Source: Mesorhizobium sp. SOD10
GTDB taxonomy: Bacteria; Pseudomonadota; Alphaproteobacteria; Rhizobiales; Rhizobiaceae
Reading direction: 5' to 3'
NCBI GenBank assembly: GCA_000824805.1
Contig: CCNA01000001.1
Location: 186,001 to 250,000 of the forward strand
Length of the DNA stretch: 64,000 bases
The stretch's first letter is position 1. Every line of letters begins with the position of its first letter. Below, piece by piece: positions 53,889-62,342 of the stretch. The position numbers were made by a program, and so were the translations under genes. Below the pieces are notes generated by a model. The model did not search any database and was not told where the DNA came from. It worked only from the letters and a program-made list of their open reading frames with translations.

Positions 53889-55451
53889 CTACCGGCGCTG
53901 GAATTCGGGCGCCATCAACAGCAGCGCCAGGCTCTGCTGCTTGGACTCCGCCCGTGAAATCGCCTGCCGCGTCTCGGCCGAGACGGACGTGCCGATGATC
54001 GAAGCCAGCGTCTCGTCGGGATCGCCGGTGTCATCGGCCTGCTTCGCGGCCTGCCAGGCGATGTCCAGCCGAGTCTTCAGACCCTCGGCGGAGGCCCATG
54101 CATCCGTCCGGTCGGAAAAGCCGTTCGGTCCCGGCGGCTGCCACAGCGGCTCACCGAGCACGCTCAGCCAGCGAAGCGACCGTTGCGGTTCGTTGCCGGC
54201 GGTGGCGCCGACCGCCCGCCGCAGCGCCACGACATAGTCCAAAGGCGAGCGCAGCTTCGTGAGCGGCGTCGACCAGGCCTCGGGCATGTCGATCAGCGTC
54301 AATGCGATCGAGCGCAGGTCGCCGTCGGTCTTGGTGAAGACCGTGGCCAGGCGGGCGACCGCTGACGGCGGCGGATCGTCGGCGATGAAATGGCGGGCAA
54401 GCTTGCTGGCGATGTGCTGCGCGGTGGCCGAGTGGCGGGCGATGTCGTTGAGTGCGGCCTCCGCCTGGCCCTTGCCGCCGTCGGGATAGATCTTGCTGAG
54501 CAGCACCGCCTTGCCCGGCTGGTGCGCGTTGGCGTTGAAGACGAAGCTTCCCGGCTCCCCAAGCCGCCCCTCGCGGCCCGCCATCGTCCAGCCGGTCAGC
54601 ATGGCGGCGAAACTGGTGACGTCGGCCTGGGTATAGCCGCTGCCGACGCCGAGCGTGTGCAACTCCAGGATCTCGCGGGCAAGGTTCTCGTTGAGGCCGC
54701 GTCCGCGCCGCTTGCCGGCGCGGGAATCGGGGCCGACGGACTGCCGGTTGTCGAGATAGAACAGCATTGCCGGATGGTGCTCGACGGCCAAAAGCATATC
54801 GGCGAAGCGGCCGAGCACGAAGGGGCGGATCGCCTCGCGTTCGAAGGCGCCGGCGCTGGCCCGCACGACCGGCGCCTTGGCGACCGAAACGCAGAAATGG
54901 TTCGACCAGAAGCCGACAAGGCGCTCCACGAAGCCTGGCGCCGCCGCGAGCGCCTTGTCGAAGCGGGCCTGCGCCTCGTCGCGATAGATATCGGCCTCGA
55001 CACGCGGCACCGCGGGTTTGGCTTTTGCCACGGCTGGGCCGGGTGGATCATCCGCTGCCATCGGCCGCATGGCGGCCGCCGCCCTCTCATCCCGGGCCGC
55101 CTTGCGCTCCATGGCCGCCGCCATGCTGGCCTGGATCGCCGCGATGCTGTCCAGCAGCCCGGCATTCCGCGGGTCGTCAGGGGAAATGAGCGCGATGTCC
55201 TGCTGCTTGAGCTCGGCCTTGAGGTAGCCGCGCGGATCGGCGGCGATCTTGCCGAACTCGTCGCCGGGTTTTGCGCCGAGGCCGAAGCGGTGGAGCGCCA
55301 CCAGCGCCGGATCGGGGACATGGACTGTGAAACCGGTGCGACCAACGAAGCCTCCATCCGAGCCCGACGCAGATCGCGTCGTCCGACATATTGCATGATC
55401 GCAAGAGCGCTCATGGCGCGGGCCGCAGCACCGGCGCCATGAGCGGACCAT
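53889..55451 (-). CDS. DUF1800 protein
   Basis: A 520-residue DUF1800 protein. The family start VALHRFGLGAKPGDEF, the central FVERLVGFWSNHFCVSV, NLAREILELHTLGVGSGYTQADVTSFAAMLTGWTM and C-terminal SLALLLMAPEFQRR are all present. The start is uncertain: ATG 55451 overlaps the preceding stop as TGATG but gives an odd Arg/Cys-rich lead of 40 residues; GTG 55301 would begin at the conserved part but has no ribosome site. It is followed by the DUF1501 gene after 34 bases. Confidence 0.85.
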   Translation of the reverse strand: MVRSWRRCCGPRHERSCDHAICRTTRSASGSDGGFVGRTGFTVHVPDPALVALHRFGLGAKPGDEFGKIAADPRGYLKAELKQQDIALISPDDPRNAGLLDSIAAIQASMAAAMERKAARDERAAAAMRPMAADDPPGPAVAKAKPAVPRVEADIYRDEAQARFDKALAAAPGFVERLVGFWSNHFCVSVAKAPVVRASAGAFEREAIRPFVLGRFADMLLAVEHHPAMLFYLDNRQSVGPDSRAGKRRGRGLNENLAREILELHTLGVGSGYTQADVTSFAAMLTGWTMAGREGRLGEPGSFVFNANAHQPGKAVLLSKIYPDGGKGQAEAALNDIARHSATAQHIASKLARHFIADDPPPSAVARLATVFTKTDGDLRSIALTLIDMPEAWSTPLTKLRSPLDYVVALRRAVGATAGNEPQRSLRWLSVLGEPLWQPPGPNGFSDRTDAWASAEGLKTRLDIAWQAAKQADDTGDPDETLASIIGTSVSAETRQAISRAESKQQSLALLLMAPEFQRR

Positions 55452-55738
55452 CACCAGCGGCGCCAGTAGTGCCAGCGGTGGTAGGGATGCCAGACCGGGC
55501 CGATATAGACGCGCGGTCCGCCCCAGTAATAATAGCCGGGATAGATCACGCGGCGATTGGGCACGCAGCGGCCCCAATAATTGGGATGCCAGCCCGGACC
55601 GCAGCCCCAGGCGACGTGCTCTATCATTGCGGGCGCCGGGGCGACCGGTGCGATCGGCATCGCCGAGGCGGCGCTCGCGGCGGCTGTTCCGCCTATGGCG
55701 AGCGCTGCCGCGAGCGAATATTTCGTCAGACTGTTCAT
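55451..55738 (-). CDS. GCG_CRPN-type small exported protein (copy 2)
   Basis: A 95-residue protein with signal peptide (MNSLTKYSLAAALAIGGTAAASAASA) and motif VAWGCGPGWHPNYWGRCVPNRR, followed by a Tyr/Trp/His-rich tail. The motif differs from copy 1 by only a few residues while tails and signals differ. GGAG precedes ATG 55738. It lies in the ECF sigma operon between the sensor-like gene and DUF1800. Confidence 0.85.
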   Translation of the reverse strand: MNSLTKYSLAAALAIGGTAAASAASAMPIAPVAPAPAMIEHVAWGCGPGWHPNYWGRCVPNRRVIYPGYYYWGGPRVYIGPVWHPYHRWHYWRRW

Positions 55739-55850
55739 GGGATACTCCCCAAAGCTTCGAGGTTGAAGAGAACCTGCCCGCCGCCGAAGGCGATCACAGG
55801 CCTGTCCCTCTTTCCCTTGAACGGAGCACGCCCGCCCTTTCCGTCGCTGC

Positions 55851-56294
55851 CTATGGCGATTTTTTTGCAGGCGGCGGCTGCCGGCCGGCGCGCCGAAGCA
55901 GTGCGTCCGCCAGCAATTGGCGGTCCTCCAGCGATCCCGATGCGGCGAATTCGATGATGCGCTGTTCCAGCCGGGTGCGGACCGTGACATCGGCATTGCG
56001 CGCGCGCTCGAGCGCGGCGGCAAGCGCGTTGCTGTCGAGGGTCGGCTGCTGCAGGAGGTGCGCCGCCTCGCGCCGCGCGGCCTGTCCATCGAGGATCACG
56101 TCGCGGGACTCTCGGCGCACCTCGCGCAGCGCCTGGCGGAAGACCTTGCGGTCGGCGGCAGGCAATCTGCCGCCGGCCGATTCCAGCGAATAGCCCGGAT
56201 TGGACTTGCCGATCAGCCAGCCCGCCCCGCCCGCGAGCGCGCCGATCAGAAAGACGTTGAGTACCAGGGATGCCGCGACGAGACGGGGGTTCAT
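55851..56294 (-). CDS. CpxP/Spy-like periplasmic (heavy-metal sensor type) protein
   Basis: A 147-residue protein with one N-terminal membrane anchor (LVAASLVLNVFLIGALAGGAGWLIG) and a helical periplasmic domain rich in Arg/Glu/Ala. The layout (PAADRKVFRQALREVRRESRDVILDGQAARREAAHLL) is that of the bacterial periplasmic heavy-metal sensor family. Its start overlaps the anti-sigma stop as ATGA, so it probably feeds the sigma switch. Confidence 0.82.
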   Translation of the reverse strand: MNPRLVAASLVLNVFLIGALAGGAGWLIGKSNPGYSLESAGGRLPAADRKVFRQALREVRRESRDVILDGQAARREAAHLLQQPTLDSNALAAALERARNADVTVRTRLEQRIIEFAASGSLEDRQLLADALLRRAGRQPPPAKKSP

Positions 56295-56740
56295 AGATCC
56301 TCCTCAGCCTGATCGGCGTCGGGGCCGGCATCGCCGAACGACGTCGCATTGGCGTCCATCACATAGTGATCCGACTGGATATCCGGGGCAACGACGGTCA
56401 CCAGCGCCAGACCGGCCACGGCGCCGGCGAGCCCGACGCCCGCAAGCCCGAAGCCCAGCCACCAGGATCGCCGGCGGCGTTCCTGCCTGACCTCGCCTGC
56501 GGCGCGGGCGACGATCATGCGATGCAGCGCCGGGCTGGGTGCTTCGACCCGATAACGGTCGAGCACGGCGTCGAGCCTGCCGGCGCGCTCCAGGATGGCG
56601 CGGCCTTGCCCGGTCTCGGCAAACAGCATGGCGGCGGCCTGCTCGGCCGGCGGCCAGCGATGCAAGGCGCTGCCATAGGCATCCGCCAGCGCGGCGAAGC
56701 GCCCGGCATCCATCGGACCGCCCGTGATTTTCTCAGCCAT
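56291..56740 (-). CDS. Membrane-anchored anti-sigma factor candidate
   Basis: A 149-residue protein with a cytoplasmic helical N-terminus (DAGRFAALADAYGSALHRWPPAEQAAAM), a basic stretch RQERRRRSWW, one transmembrane span near residue 98-118 and an acidic periplasmic tail. There is no zinc anti-sigma HxxxCxxC motif. The position directly after the ECF sigma gene and the topology suggest an anti-sigma factor; this is inference from context. Confidence 0.72.
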   Translation of the reverse strand: MAEKITGGPMDAGRFAALADAYGSALHRWPPAEQAAAMLFAETGQGRAILERAGRLDAVLDRYRVEAPSPALHRMIVARAAGEVRQERRRRSWWLGFGLAGVGLAGAVAGLALVTVVAPDIQSDHYVMDANATSFGDAGPDADQAEEDL

Positions 56741-56814
56741 CTCGTTCCCCCTTCCGCCGTTTTGACGTGGCCCCCCACGCCCTTGCCCGCGAAGCCGGCA
56801 ATGCCCTTGCTGTC

Positions 56815-57360
56815 TCAGTCATTGCCATCGTCTCCAACGAGCATGGCCTGCAACGCGCGACGACCGCGCGCGAGCAGACTTTCCAGCGCATCGACGCTGA
56901 CCTGCATGGCGCCGGCGGCCTCGATGTTGGACAGCTCCTGATAATAGACCAGCACGATCGCCTCGCGCTGGCGCGGCGCGAGGCGCTGCAGCGCCTGGTT
57001 GACCCTGCGCTCTTCGTCGCCCGGCATGGCATCGGGAAGCGGCGCGTCATCGGCCATCTCCGGCAGCTCGTCCGTCGTCCATTCGCGCCGGCGCCGCAGC
57101 CGGTCGTAGCAGAGGTTGAGCGCGACGCGGTGGATCCAGGTGTCGAAGCGTGCGTGGCCTTGGCGCCAGCCCGAGGCGTGGCGCCAGATGCGCACGAACG
57201 TCTCCTGAGCCACGTCCTCGGCCTCCGCCGCGTCGCCGAGCATCCTTGTGGCCAAGGCCAGGATGCGCGGCAATTTGCGAGCCACCATCGCCTGCACTGC
57301 GGCGGGGTCGCCGGCGCCGATGCGGCGTACCAGTTCCTCGTCCGGATCGGCGCCCATCAT
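56815..57360 (-). CDS. ECF-type RNA polymerase sigma factor
   Basis: A 181-residue sigma-70 family protein with only regions 2 and 4. Region 2 shows RMLGDAAEAEDVAQETFVRIWRHASGW and RFDTWIHRVALNLCYDRLRRRR; region 4 shows LQRLAPRQREAIVLVYYQELSNIEAAGAMQVSVDALESLLARGRRAL. Two ATGs are adjacent at 57360. It heads the run anti-sigma, sensor, GCG_CRPN, DUF1800 and DUF1501, with an EF-hand gene just upstream. Confidence 0.93.
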   Translation of the reverse strand: MMGADPDEELVRRIGAGDPAAVQAMVARKLPRILALATRMLGDAAEAEDVAQETFVRIWRHASGWRQGHARFDTWIHRVALNLCYDRLRRRREWTTDELPEMADDAPLPDAMPGDEERRVNQALQRLAPRQREAIVLVYYQELSNIEAAGAMQVSVDALESLLARGRRALQAMLVGDDGND

Positions 57361-57402
57361 CCCGGGCGCTCGCGACTGTCATTGTGCGGCATAGCCTCTT
57401 GG

Positions 57403-57828
57403 TCATTGCTCCAGCTTGGGAGCGGATTTGTGGCCCGGCCTCTCGTCGGCGCTAAGCACGCCGTCGTTGTTCTTGTCGAGCCTGGCGAAGCGCTTGGCGA
57501 GGAAGGCGTCGAGCTCGCCTCTATCGACGAAGCCGTCCTTGTTGGTGTCCATGCGCGCGAAGGATTTGGCTGGATCGCCCTTGGCTTTGCGCGCGGTCTG
57601 GAAAGCGGTCCACTCGGCCAGGCTGACCTTGCCGTCATTATCGGTGTCGGCCCGCATGAACGCCTTTTCCCGGCGCGCCTCGAATTTCTCCAGCGTAAGG
57701 CCGGACTTGGCAGCAGCCGAGCTGTCCGGCGTCGTCTGGGCGGGCGCAGGGGCCGGCGTCGTCGTCTGAGCGACCGCGGCCGCGGTCTGCAAGCCAAGCA
57801 CAACGGCGAATAGGATGGGGCGGATCAT
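57403..57828 (-). CDS. Exported EF-hand calcium-binding protein
   Basis: A 141-residue protein with a signal peptide (MIRPILFAVVLGLQTAAAVAQ), a Pro/Thr/Ala linker and three EF-hand loops: DTDNDGKVSLAE, DTNKDGFVDRGE and DKNNDGVLSADE, each with the 1-3-5-12 acidic/Asn ligands. Start 57828 has GGAGA upstream; the longer ORF to 58077 has no signal at its start. It ends 42 bases before the sigma factor start and may be part of the same regulon. Confidence 0.9.
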   Translation of the reverse strand: MIRPILFAVVLGLQTAAAVAQTTTPAPAPAQTTPDSSAAAKSGLTLEKFEARREKAFMRADTDNDGKVSLAEWTAFQTARKAKGDPAKSFARMDTNKDGFVDRGELDAFLAKRFARLDKNNDGVLSADERPGHKSAPKLEQ

Positions 57829-57933
57829 GCTCTGTTCTCCGGTTGGGCGCGGCCATTGGCGGCCACGCTTCAGCCGTTGAACGCGGCGACGAGCAAAATC
57901 CGTCGGTCCTTTTTCGACCGGGCAGAAATCCTC

Positions 57934-57964
57934 GGAATCCGACGTCGCCGCGGCGAAGGATTCC
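57934..57964. other. Inverted repeat between the EF-hand and DUF2158-like genes
   Basis: GGAATCC and GGATTCC are 7-bp arms around 17 bases. It lies 20 bases after the DUF2158-like stop and upstream of the EF-hand gene. It may be a terminator hairpin for the former or an operator for the latter; no T-run. Confidence 0.35.
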
Positions 57965-57983
57965 TCAGGACAGGAGCCGACGA

Positions 57984-58172
57984 CTATCTCGGCTGGTCGA
58001 CGACCACCAACTGGTCCGGCTTGAAACCTGCATGCTGCGGCGTCCAGACGTCGCCCTCGCGGTTGAACCAGTGGCACAGATACGTGCCGGAAGCCGCACC
58101 GTCGCTGACGGTCATTTCCGGGCCTCCGGATTTCAGCCTGACGACGTCTCCGGTCTTGAAACTATTGGGCAT
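57984..58172 (-). CDS. YodC-like DUF2158 small protein
   Basis: A 62-residue protein (MPNSFKTGDVVRLKSGGPEM at the start, then CHWFNREGDVWTPQHAGFKPDQL) with the SH3-like layout of YodC/DUF2158. GGGAGGT lies ahead of ATG 58172. Function unknown; it stands alone. Confidence 0.88.
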   Translation of the reverse strand: MPNSFKTGDVVRLKSGGPEMTVSDGAASGTYLCHWFNREGDVWTPQHAGFKPDQLVVVDQPR

Positions 58173-58372
58173 TTCGACCTCCCATGCTGACAAAGGGAGT
58201 TTCCCACCAACATCGATTCCCGACAATGGCCGAGATGCGCATCTGAGGTGGTGCAGGGCGGGAAGGCGTGGAAAACTGGTGCTGCTTGTGCGGCAAGCCG
58301 GGCGGCCTGAAGGCGTGGCCGGATCATGTCGGGCGCTTGGAGCCGAGCGAGCGGCCCGATCGTTCCTTGGGT

Positions 58373-58585
58373 TCAATCGGTGTCGCGCTGGGGAGCGGGC
58401 GGCTGCGCCGATTGGCTGTCGTCTCCGGCCGGGCGGACGGTCATGGACCTTTCATCGGGCCACAATACTTGCGCCTTCATCACCGCTGCCAAAAGATTGT
58501 CTGCTTCGACGCTTCCGATTTCAGTCAGAAGCGGTTTGTTGCCTTCTGCTTCGAAATCGACGTGGTAGACCGTCCAACGCCTCAT
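58373..58585 (-). CDS. Small hypothetical protein, 70 aa
   Basis: Reads MRRWTVYHVDFEAEGNKPLL followed by a short helix and a disordered Pro/Gln-rich tail. No family recognised. The ribosome site (CGGAA) is weak; the chosen start 58585 gives a compact N-terminal strand pattern, whereas the 58789 start adds residues that look like non-coding sequence. Confidence 0.5.
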   Translation of the reverse strand: MRRWTVYHVDFEAEGNKPLLTEIGSVEADNLLAAVMKAQVLWPDERSMTVRPAGDDSQSAQPPAPQRDTD

Positions 58586-58941
58586 TGCATTTCCGATAAC
58601 TTCCGTCTCGGCACGGCACGCGGATGGAAGCCCGGCTCGCATTTTGTGGTTAGGATTTTGAGGCCCTGCAAGCCGGGCATGCACCGACCGATGGGCGGGG
58701 GGCTTGGGGTTATCGGTCGGCGCGATCGCGAGACTGTCTGATTTGCCCGCTCGCCCACAATCGACCGAGGTCCATCCTGCCGGACGCATTGGTCCGAAAG
58801 GGCCAAAGATATAGCCCCTTATTCCGTTGGGGCAGATTACCCCCGCCGGTGATCTTTTGTCACCTGCCCCGTCGGCTAGCGTTCACGGGCAGACCGCTCA
58901 ACGATCGGCTTCGGTAATGGTCTGGTTCTCGTGGAGAAATT
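58586..58941. other. 356-bp region without a supported gene
   Basis: Between the small hypothetical gene and tRNA-Thr I see no convincing ORF, repeat or terminator. The part near 58800-58850 is AT-richer and could hold a promoter for the small gene. Confidence 0.4.
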
Positions 58942-59017
58942 TGGTGCCGCTTGCGTGACTCGAACACGCGACCCCATCATTACGAATGATGTGCTCTACC
59001 AACTGAGCTAAAGCGGC
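58942..59017 (-). tRNA. tRNA-Thr (anticodon CGU)
   Basis: The 76-nt sequence read leftward has acceptor stem GCCGCTT/AAGCGGC, D-loop AGCTCAGTTGGTAGAGC, and anticodon stem CATCA/TGATG with loop TTCGTAA giving anticodon CGT. The T-arm has GTTCGAGTC. The 3' CCA is encoded (58942-58944). No duplicated end is seen on either side that would mark an integrated element. Confidence 0.96.
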
Positions 59018-59343
59018 CCGGGAAGCGTCAGGCTTCCAGAATGGGCTGGGTGATAGACTCAACCGCTCGCTAATTCAAGATGGGCAGCGGTGAATTCCGG
59101 TCGCGCCGGCGGCAATTCCAATCTACGGTTACCGCGCGATGGGCCTGCAGCGGCGTGCGGGCCGCCTGTCCCTTGCACCGGGTTGACCGGCGCGGTCGCG
59201 CCGGCGGTGACGAAAAATGTTGATTCTTCAACAAAAAATGCCGAAATGGCTCTGACCGGCAAGGCAGCCGCTCGCCGTTGATCGATTGGTCGTCCGCGGC
59301 TGACGATCAGACAACCGGCAGCGAACGCGCAGAGGGAGCTCGT
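59018..59343. other. 326-bp region upstream of the membrane protein gene
   Basis: No gene is supported. It contains TGTTGA-TTCT-TCAACA (59218-59233), a perfect 6-bp hairpin with A-run on one side and T-run on the other strand. This could act as a terminator leftward or a regulatory site for the rightward gene. Confidence 0.4.
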
Positions 59344-60540
59344 TTGGACCCCATCGAGAAAGCGATCCGCAATGCCTTCGAGAAAGGCAATGCCGAGGAC
59401 GGGGCGTTCCGCGAGAAGGTCTATCGATCGGCCTTTGCCGCGCTCGACCGTGTCCTGCAGGCCAATCCGAACGTCACGGTCGAGGCCGCCATCAGCCGCC
59501 GCAAGGTGGTACAGGCCAAGATCACGGAGATCGAATCAGAGTTCCTGCCGGCCGTCCCCGATGTGACGCTGCCGCCGGAAAACGTCGTGCCGGCCGGCAA
59601 TGGCGCGCCGGATCCGCGCGTCGAGGCTCCTGCCGTATCGGCCGCGCCGTCGGTCGACGCGCCACGGCCGCCGTCGCAATCCGCGCCGTCGCCCTCGATC
59701 ACCGTTGACGGGCCAGTGCAGCCCGATGCCTCTGACCGGCCGCATTCGCGCGTGCTGCCGCGCGTGCCCGACATCATGCCGGACGAGACGGCGCTCCCCG
59801 ATGCGCCCTCGCTCGATGATTCGCCGGGCGCCCCGGTCGGCAACGGCGCCCAGGTCGCGCCCGACCCCGACGAGCGGCGCATCAGGGGCCGGCGCCTGCC
59901 GCTCACCGCGATCTTCGTCGTCGCGACGCTGCTCGCGGCCGCCGGGATAGGCCTCTATTTCGCCAAGCAGACCGGTGTCTTCAAGACGGCGGCCGAGCTC
60001 AACACCGGTCCGCCGGAGCCGGCGCCGACGCTGGACGATGAGGATTCCTCCCAGCCGGCCGAACCCGGCTCGCCGCAGAAGCCGGGCCAAGCGGACCAGT
60101 CGAAGAACTGGATCAACGTCTTCTCGCCCGCCGATCCGACGCATGTCAGCGCGCCGTCCGACGCCGCTGCCGAGGTTATGAGGGACGATACCGGCCAATT
60201 CCTGCGCATCCGCTCGGGCGCGTCGGGCTCGGCCATCGCATTCGATGTCGGCCAGGGCGTGCTGGAGAAGCTTGCCGGCAAACATGCCATGTTCGACATC
60301 GTCGCCCGCTCGGAAGAGGGCAAGGAGACGCAGATCTCGATCGATTGCAATTTCGGCGATCTCGGCGATTGTGGCCGCAAGCGCTACGCGGTCGGCCATG
60401 AGCGCAATGAATATCTGTTCGACGTGCAGTTCCCGGACAAGCATCCGGGCGCGGCCGGCACCATCGCGATCAACTCCGACTTCGATCAGAAGGGCAAGTC
60501 GGTCGATATTTACGAGATACGTGTTTCGATCGCGCAGTGA
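59344..60540 (+). CDS. Single-pass membrane protein with Pro-rich linker, unknown function
   Basis: A 398-residue protein. Residues 1-70 are a cytoplasmic helical domain (LDPIEKAIRNAFEKGNAEDG). Then come about 110 Pro/Ala/Asp-rich residues, a transmembrane helix (LTAIFVVATLLAAAGIGLYF) near residue 188, another acidic linker, and a compact periplasmic domain of about 150 residues (NWINVFSPADPTHVS to VDIYEIRVSIAQ) with two cysteines in DCNFGDLGDCGRK. The start is TTG 59344 with GGGAG five bases upstream. The layout is like rhizobial envelope proteins, but I cannot name a family. Confidence 0.8.
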   Translation: MDPIEKAIRNAFEKGNAEDGAFREKVYRSAFAALDRVLQANPNVTVEAAISRRKVVQAKITEIESEFLPAVPDVTLPPENVVPAGNGAPDPRVEAPAVSAAPSVDAPRPPSQSAPSPSITVDGPVQPDASDRPHSRVLPRVPDIMPDETALPDAPSLDDSPGAPVGNGAQVAPDPDERRIRGRRLPLTAIFVVATLLAAAGIGLYFAKQTGVFKTAAELNTGPPEPAPTLDDEDSSQPAEPGSPQKPGQADQSKNWINVFSPADPTHVSAPSDAAAEVMRDDTGQFLRIRSGASGSAIAFDVGQGVLEKLAGKHAMFDIVARSEEGKETQISIDCNFGDLGDCGRKRYAVGHERNEYLFDVQFPDKHPGAAGTIAINSDFDQKGKSVDIYEIRVSIAQ

Positions 60541-60571
60541 CTGTGTCGCTCTATCTGCAACGCTGGCTCTT

Positions 60572-60681
60572 CACCCGCCCGCGCCTTCGGCGCGGCCTCC
60601 CCATCAACGGGAGGTAGGGGATTAGCGCCACGTCCTACTTCCCCTCGATGGGGAGGTCGGCGCGAAGCGCCGGGTGGGGTG
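60572..60681. repeat. Palindromic element, CACCCGGCGC/GCGCCGGGTG family
   Basis: The left arm CACCCGCCCGCGCCTTCGG and right arm GCGAAGCGCCGGGTG, with CCTCCCCATC/GATGGGGAGG inside, form a long imperfect palindrome between two convergent genes. A form I recall from rhizobia. Confidence 0.75.
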
Positions 60682-60701
60682 CTGCGCCTTCATTGGATTT
60701 T

Positions 60702-62303
60702 CTAGTCGTCCAGCAGCGCCTGCAGCGTCTCGATGCGGTCGGCTTCCGCTGCCGGCTTGTCCCAGCGCAGCCGCGAGATGCGGGGAAAGCGCATGGCCAC
60801 GCCCGATTTGTGGCGCGTCGAGCGGTTGAGGCCTTCGAACGCCACCTCCAGCACCAGGCCGTTCCTGCGGTCGGCGCGCACCGAGCGCACCGGCCCGAAA
60901 CGCTCGATCGTGTTGTCGCGCACATATTTGTCGATCTCTCTCAGCTCCTCGTCGGTGAAGCCGAAATAAGCCTTGCCGACCGGCACCAGCTCCTCCGATC
61001 CCTCGGGGCCGGACCAGACGCCGAATGTATAGTCGGAATAGAAGCTGGAGCGCTTGCCGTGGCCGCGCTGCGCATACATCAGCACCGCGTCGATGGTGTG
61101 CGGATCGCGCTTCCACTTGAACCAGGGCCCTTTCGGCCGGCCGGCAAGGTAGGGCGAATCCCAGCGCTTCAGCATCACCCCCTCGATGATCGGATGCGGC
61201 GGCGCCTGGCGCAGCCGCTCCAGCGTCTCCCAGTCGGCGAACGCGACCAATGGCGAGAGATCGAAACGGCTGGGATCGAGGGTCTTGACGAAGGCTTCGA
61301 GGCGCTTGCGGCGCTCGGCGAAGGGCAGCGCGCGCAAATCCTCGCCGTCGATCTGCAGCGCGTCGTAGCAGCGCATGAACGCCGGATATTGCTGCTGGAT
61401 CTTTGGCGAGACGCTCTTGCGGTTCAGGCGCTGCTGCAGGTCGGAGAAGGTTCCGGTCGCCTCGCGCGGGTCGCCGACCAAAAGCTCGCCGTCCAGCGCC
61501 GCTTCGAAATTCATCGTCGCGGCAAGGTCCGGGAAGGCGCCGGACACGTCGTCGCCGGTACGCGAATAGAGCCTGCGGACGCCGCCTTCGCACACCGCCT
61601 GCACGCGGATGCCGTCCCATTTCCACTCGGCCGCATAATCTGCGGGATCGAGCTTTTCGAGGTCGTTGTCATCGACCGCATTGGACAGCATCACCGGCCG
61701 GAACAGCGCGAGCGCCGCGCTCCTCGGCTTTTCCGCCCGGCCCTCCAGCCAGGCGAACAGCTCGGTGTAAGGCGGCGCCAGACCGTGCCAGAGCTCCTCG
61801 ATCTCGGCGACGTCGACGTTGCCGAGGTCGGCCAGCGCCTGCTTGGCGAGCCGCGCCGACACGCCGATGCGCAAGCCGCCGGTGACCAGCTTGATGATGG
61901 CGAAGCGCGCCGAGATGCTGGCGTCGTCGAGCAGCCGCGCCAGCACCCTGGGTCCGTCGGAGCGGCTCGCCGCCTGCAGCCTGCCGACCACCTCCGCAAG
62001 CGTCGGCACATGATTGGGGATATGTCCTTGCGGTTGCGGCCAGACCAGCGACACGGTCTCGGCCAGATCGCCGACATAGTCGTAGGAATAGCCGAACAGC
62101 ACCGGATCCATGCGCTCGACCACCAGCGCGCGCAACATCGCCGGCTTTACCGCGGCGATGTTGAGATCGCCGGTGATGGCGGCAAGCGCCAGCCCGCGAT
62201 CGGGATCCTCGACGCTGCGGAAATAGTCGGTGAGCAGCGTCAGCTTGCCGTTGCGCGACGGCGTCAGCACCAGTCGGTCGAGGAGCTCGGCGAAGCGGTT
62301 CAT
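60702..62303 (-). CDS. ATP-dependent DNA ligase of the exonuclease-associated (cisplatin-response) family
   Basis: A 533-residue ATP-dependent ligase. The nucleotidyl lysine lies in AAEWKWDGIRVQ near residue 228; motif III-type EAALDGELLV, motif IV EGVMLKRWDSPYLAGRPKGPWFKWK and an OB-fold follow. The N-terminal DNA-binding domain starts MNRFAELLDRLVLTPSRN. The family is known to be linked with an MBL-fold exonuclease, present here upstream; helicase and phosphoesterase partners are not in this window. Starts at 62303 or 62318 both lack clear ribosome sites. Confidence 0.92.
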   Translation of the reverse strand: MNRFAELLDRLVLTPSRNGKLTLLTDYFRSVEDPDRGLALAAITGDLNIAAVKPAMLRALVVERMDPVLFGYSYDYVGDLAETVSLVWPQPQGHIPNHVPTLAEVVGRLQAASRSDGPRVLARLLDDASISARFAIIKLVTGGLRIGVSARLAKQALADLGNVDVAEIEELWHGLAPPYTELFAWLEGRAEKPRSAALALFRPVMLSNAVDDNDLEKLDPADYAAEWKWDGIRVQAVCEGGVRRLYSRTGDDVSGAFPDLAATMNFEAALDGELLVGDPREATGTFSDLQQRLNRKSVSPKIQQQYPAFMRCYDALQIDGEDLRALPFAERRKRLEAFVKTLDPSRFDLSPLVAFADWETLERLRQAPPHPIIEGVMLKRWDSPYLAGRPKGPWFKWKRDPHTIDAVLMYAQRGHGKRSSFYSDYTFGVWSGPEGSEELVPVGKAYFGFTDEELREIDKYVRDNTIERFGPVRSVRADRRNGLVLEVAFEGLNRSTRHKSGVAMRFPRISRLRWDKPAAEADRIETLQALLDD

Positions 62304-62342
62304 CGTTGGTTGCGCCATGCCAATCGCGAGAGCAGGCGCGAG

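Noticed and set aside
55301..55451. Frameshift at the start of the DUF1800 gene
   Set aside because: The Arg/Cys-rich lead is odd, but a TGATG overlap with the preceding gene and a possible internal GTG start explain it without an error; left as start uncertainty.
58268..58741. Plus-strand open frame of 157 codons
   Set aside because: It overlaps the small minus-strand gene, has no recognisable domain and no ribosome site.
58942..59017. tRNA-Thr as attachment site of an integrated element
   Set aside because: No integrase gene and no second copy of the tRNA 3' end are visible within the window.
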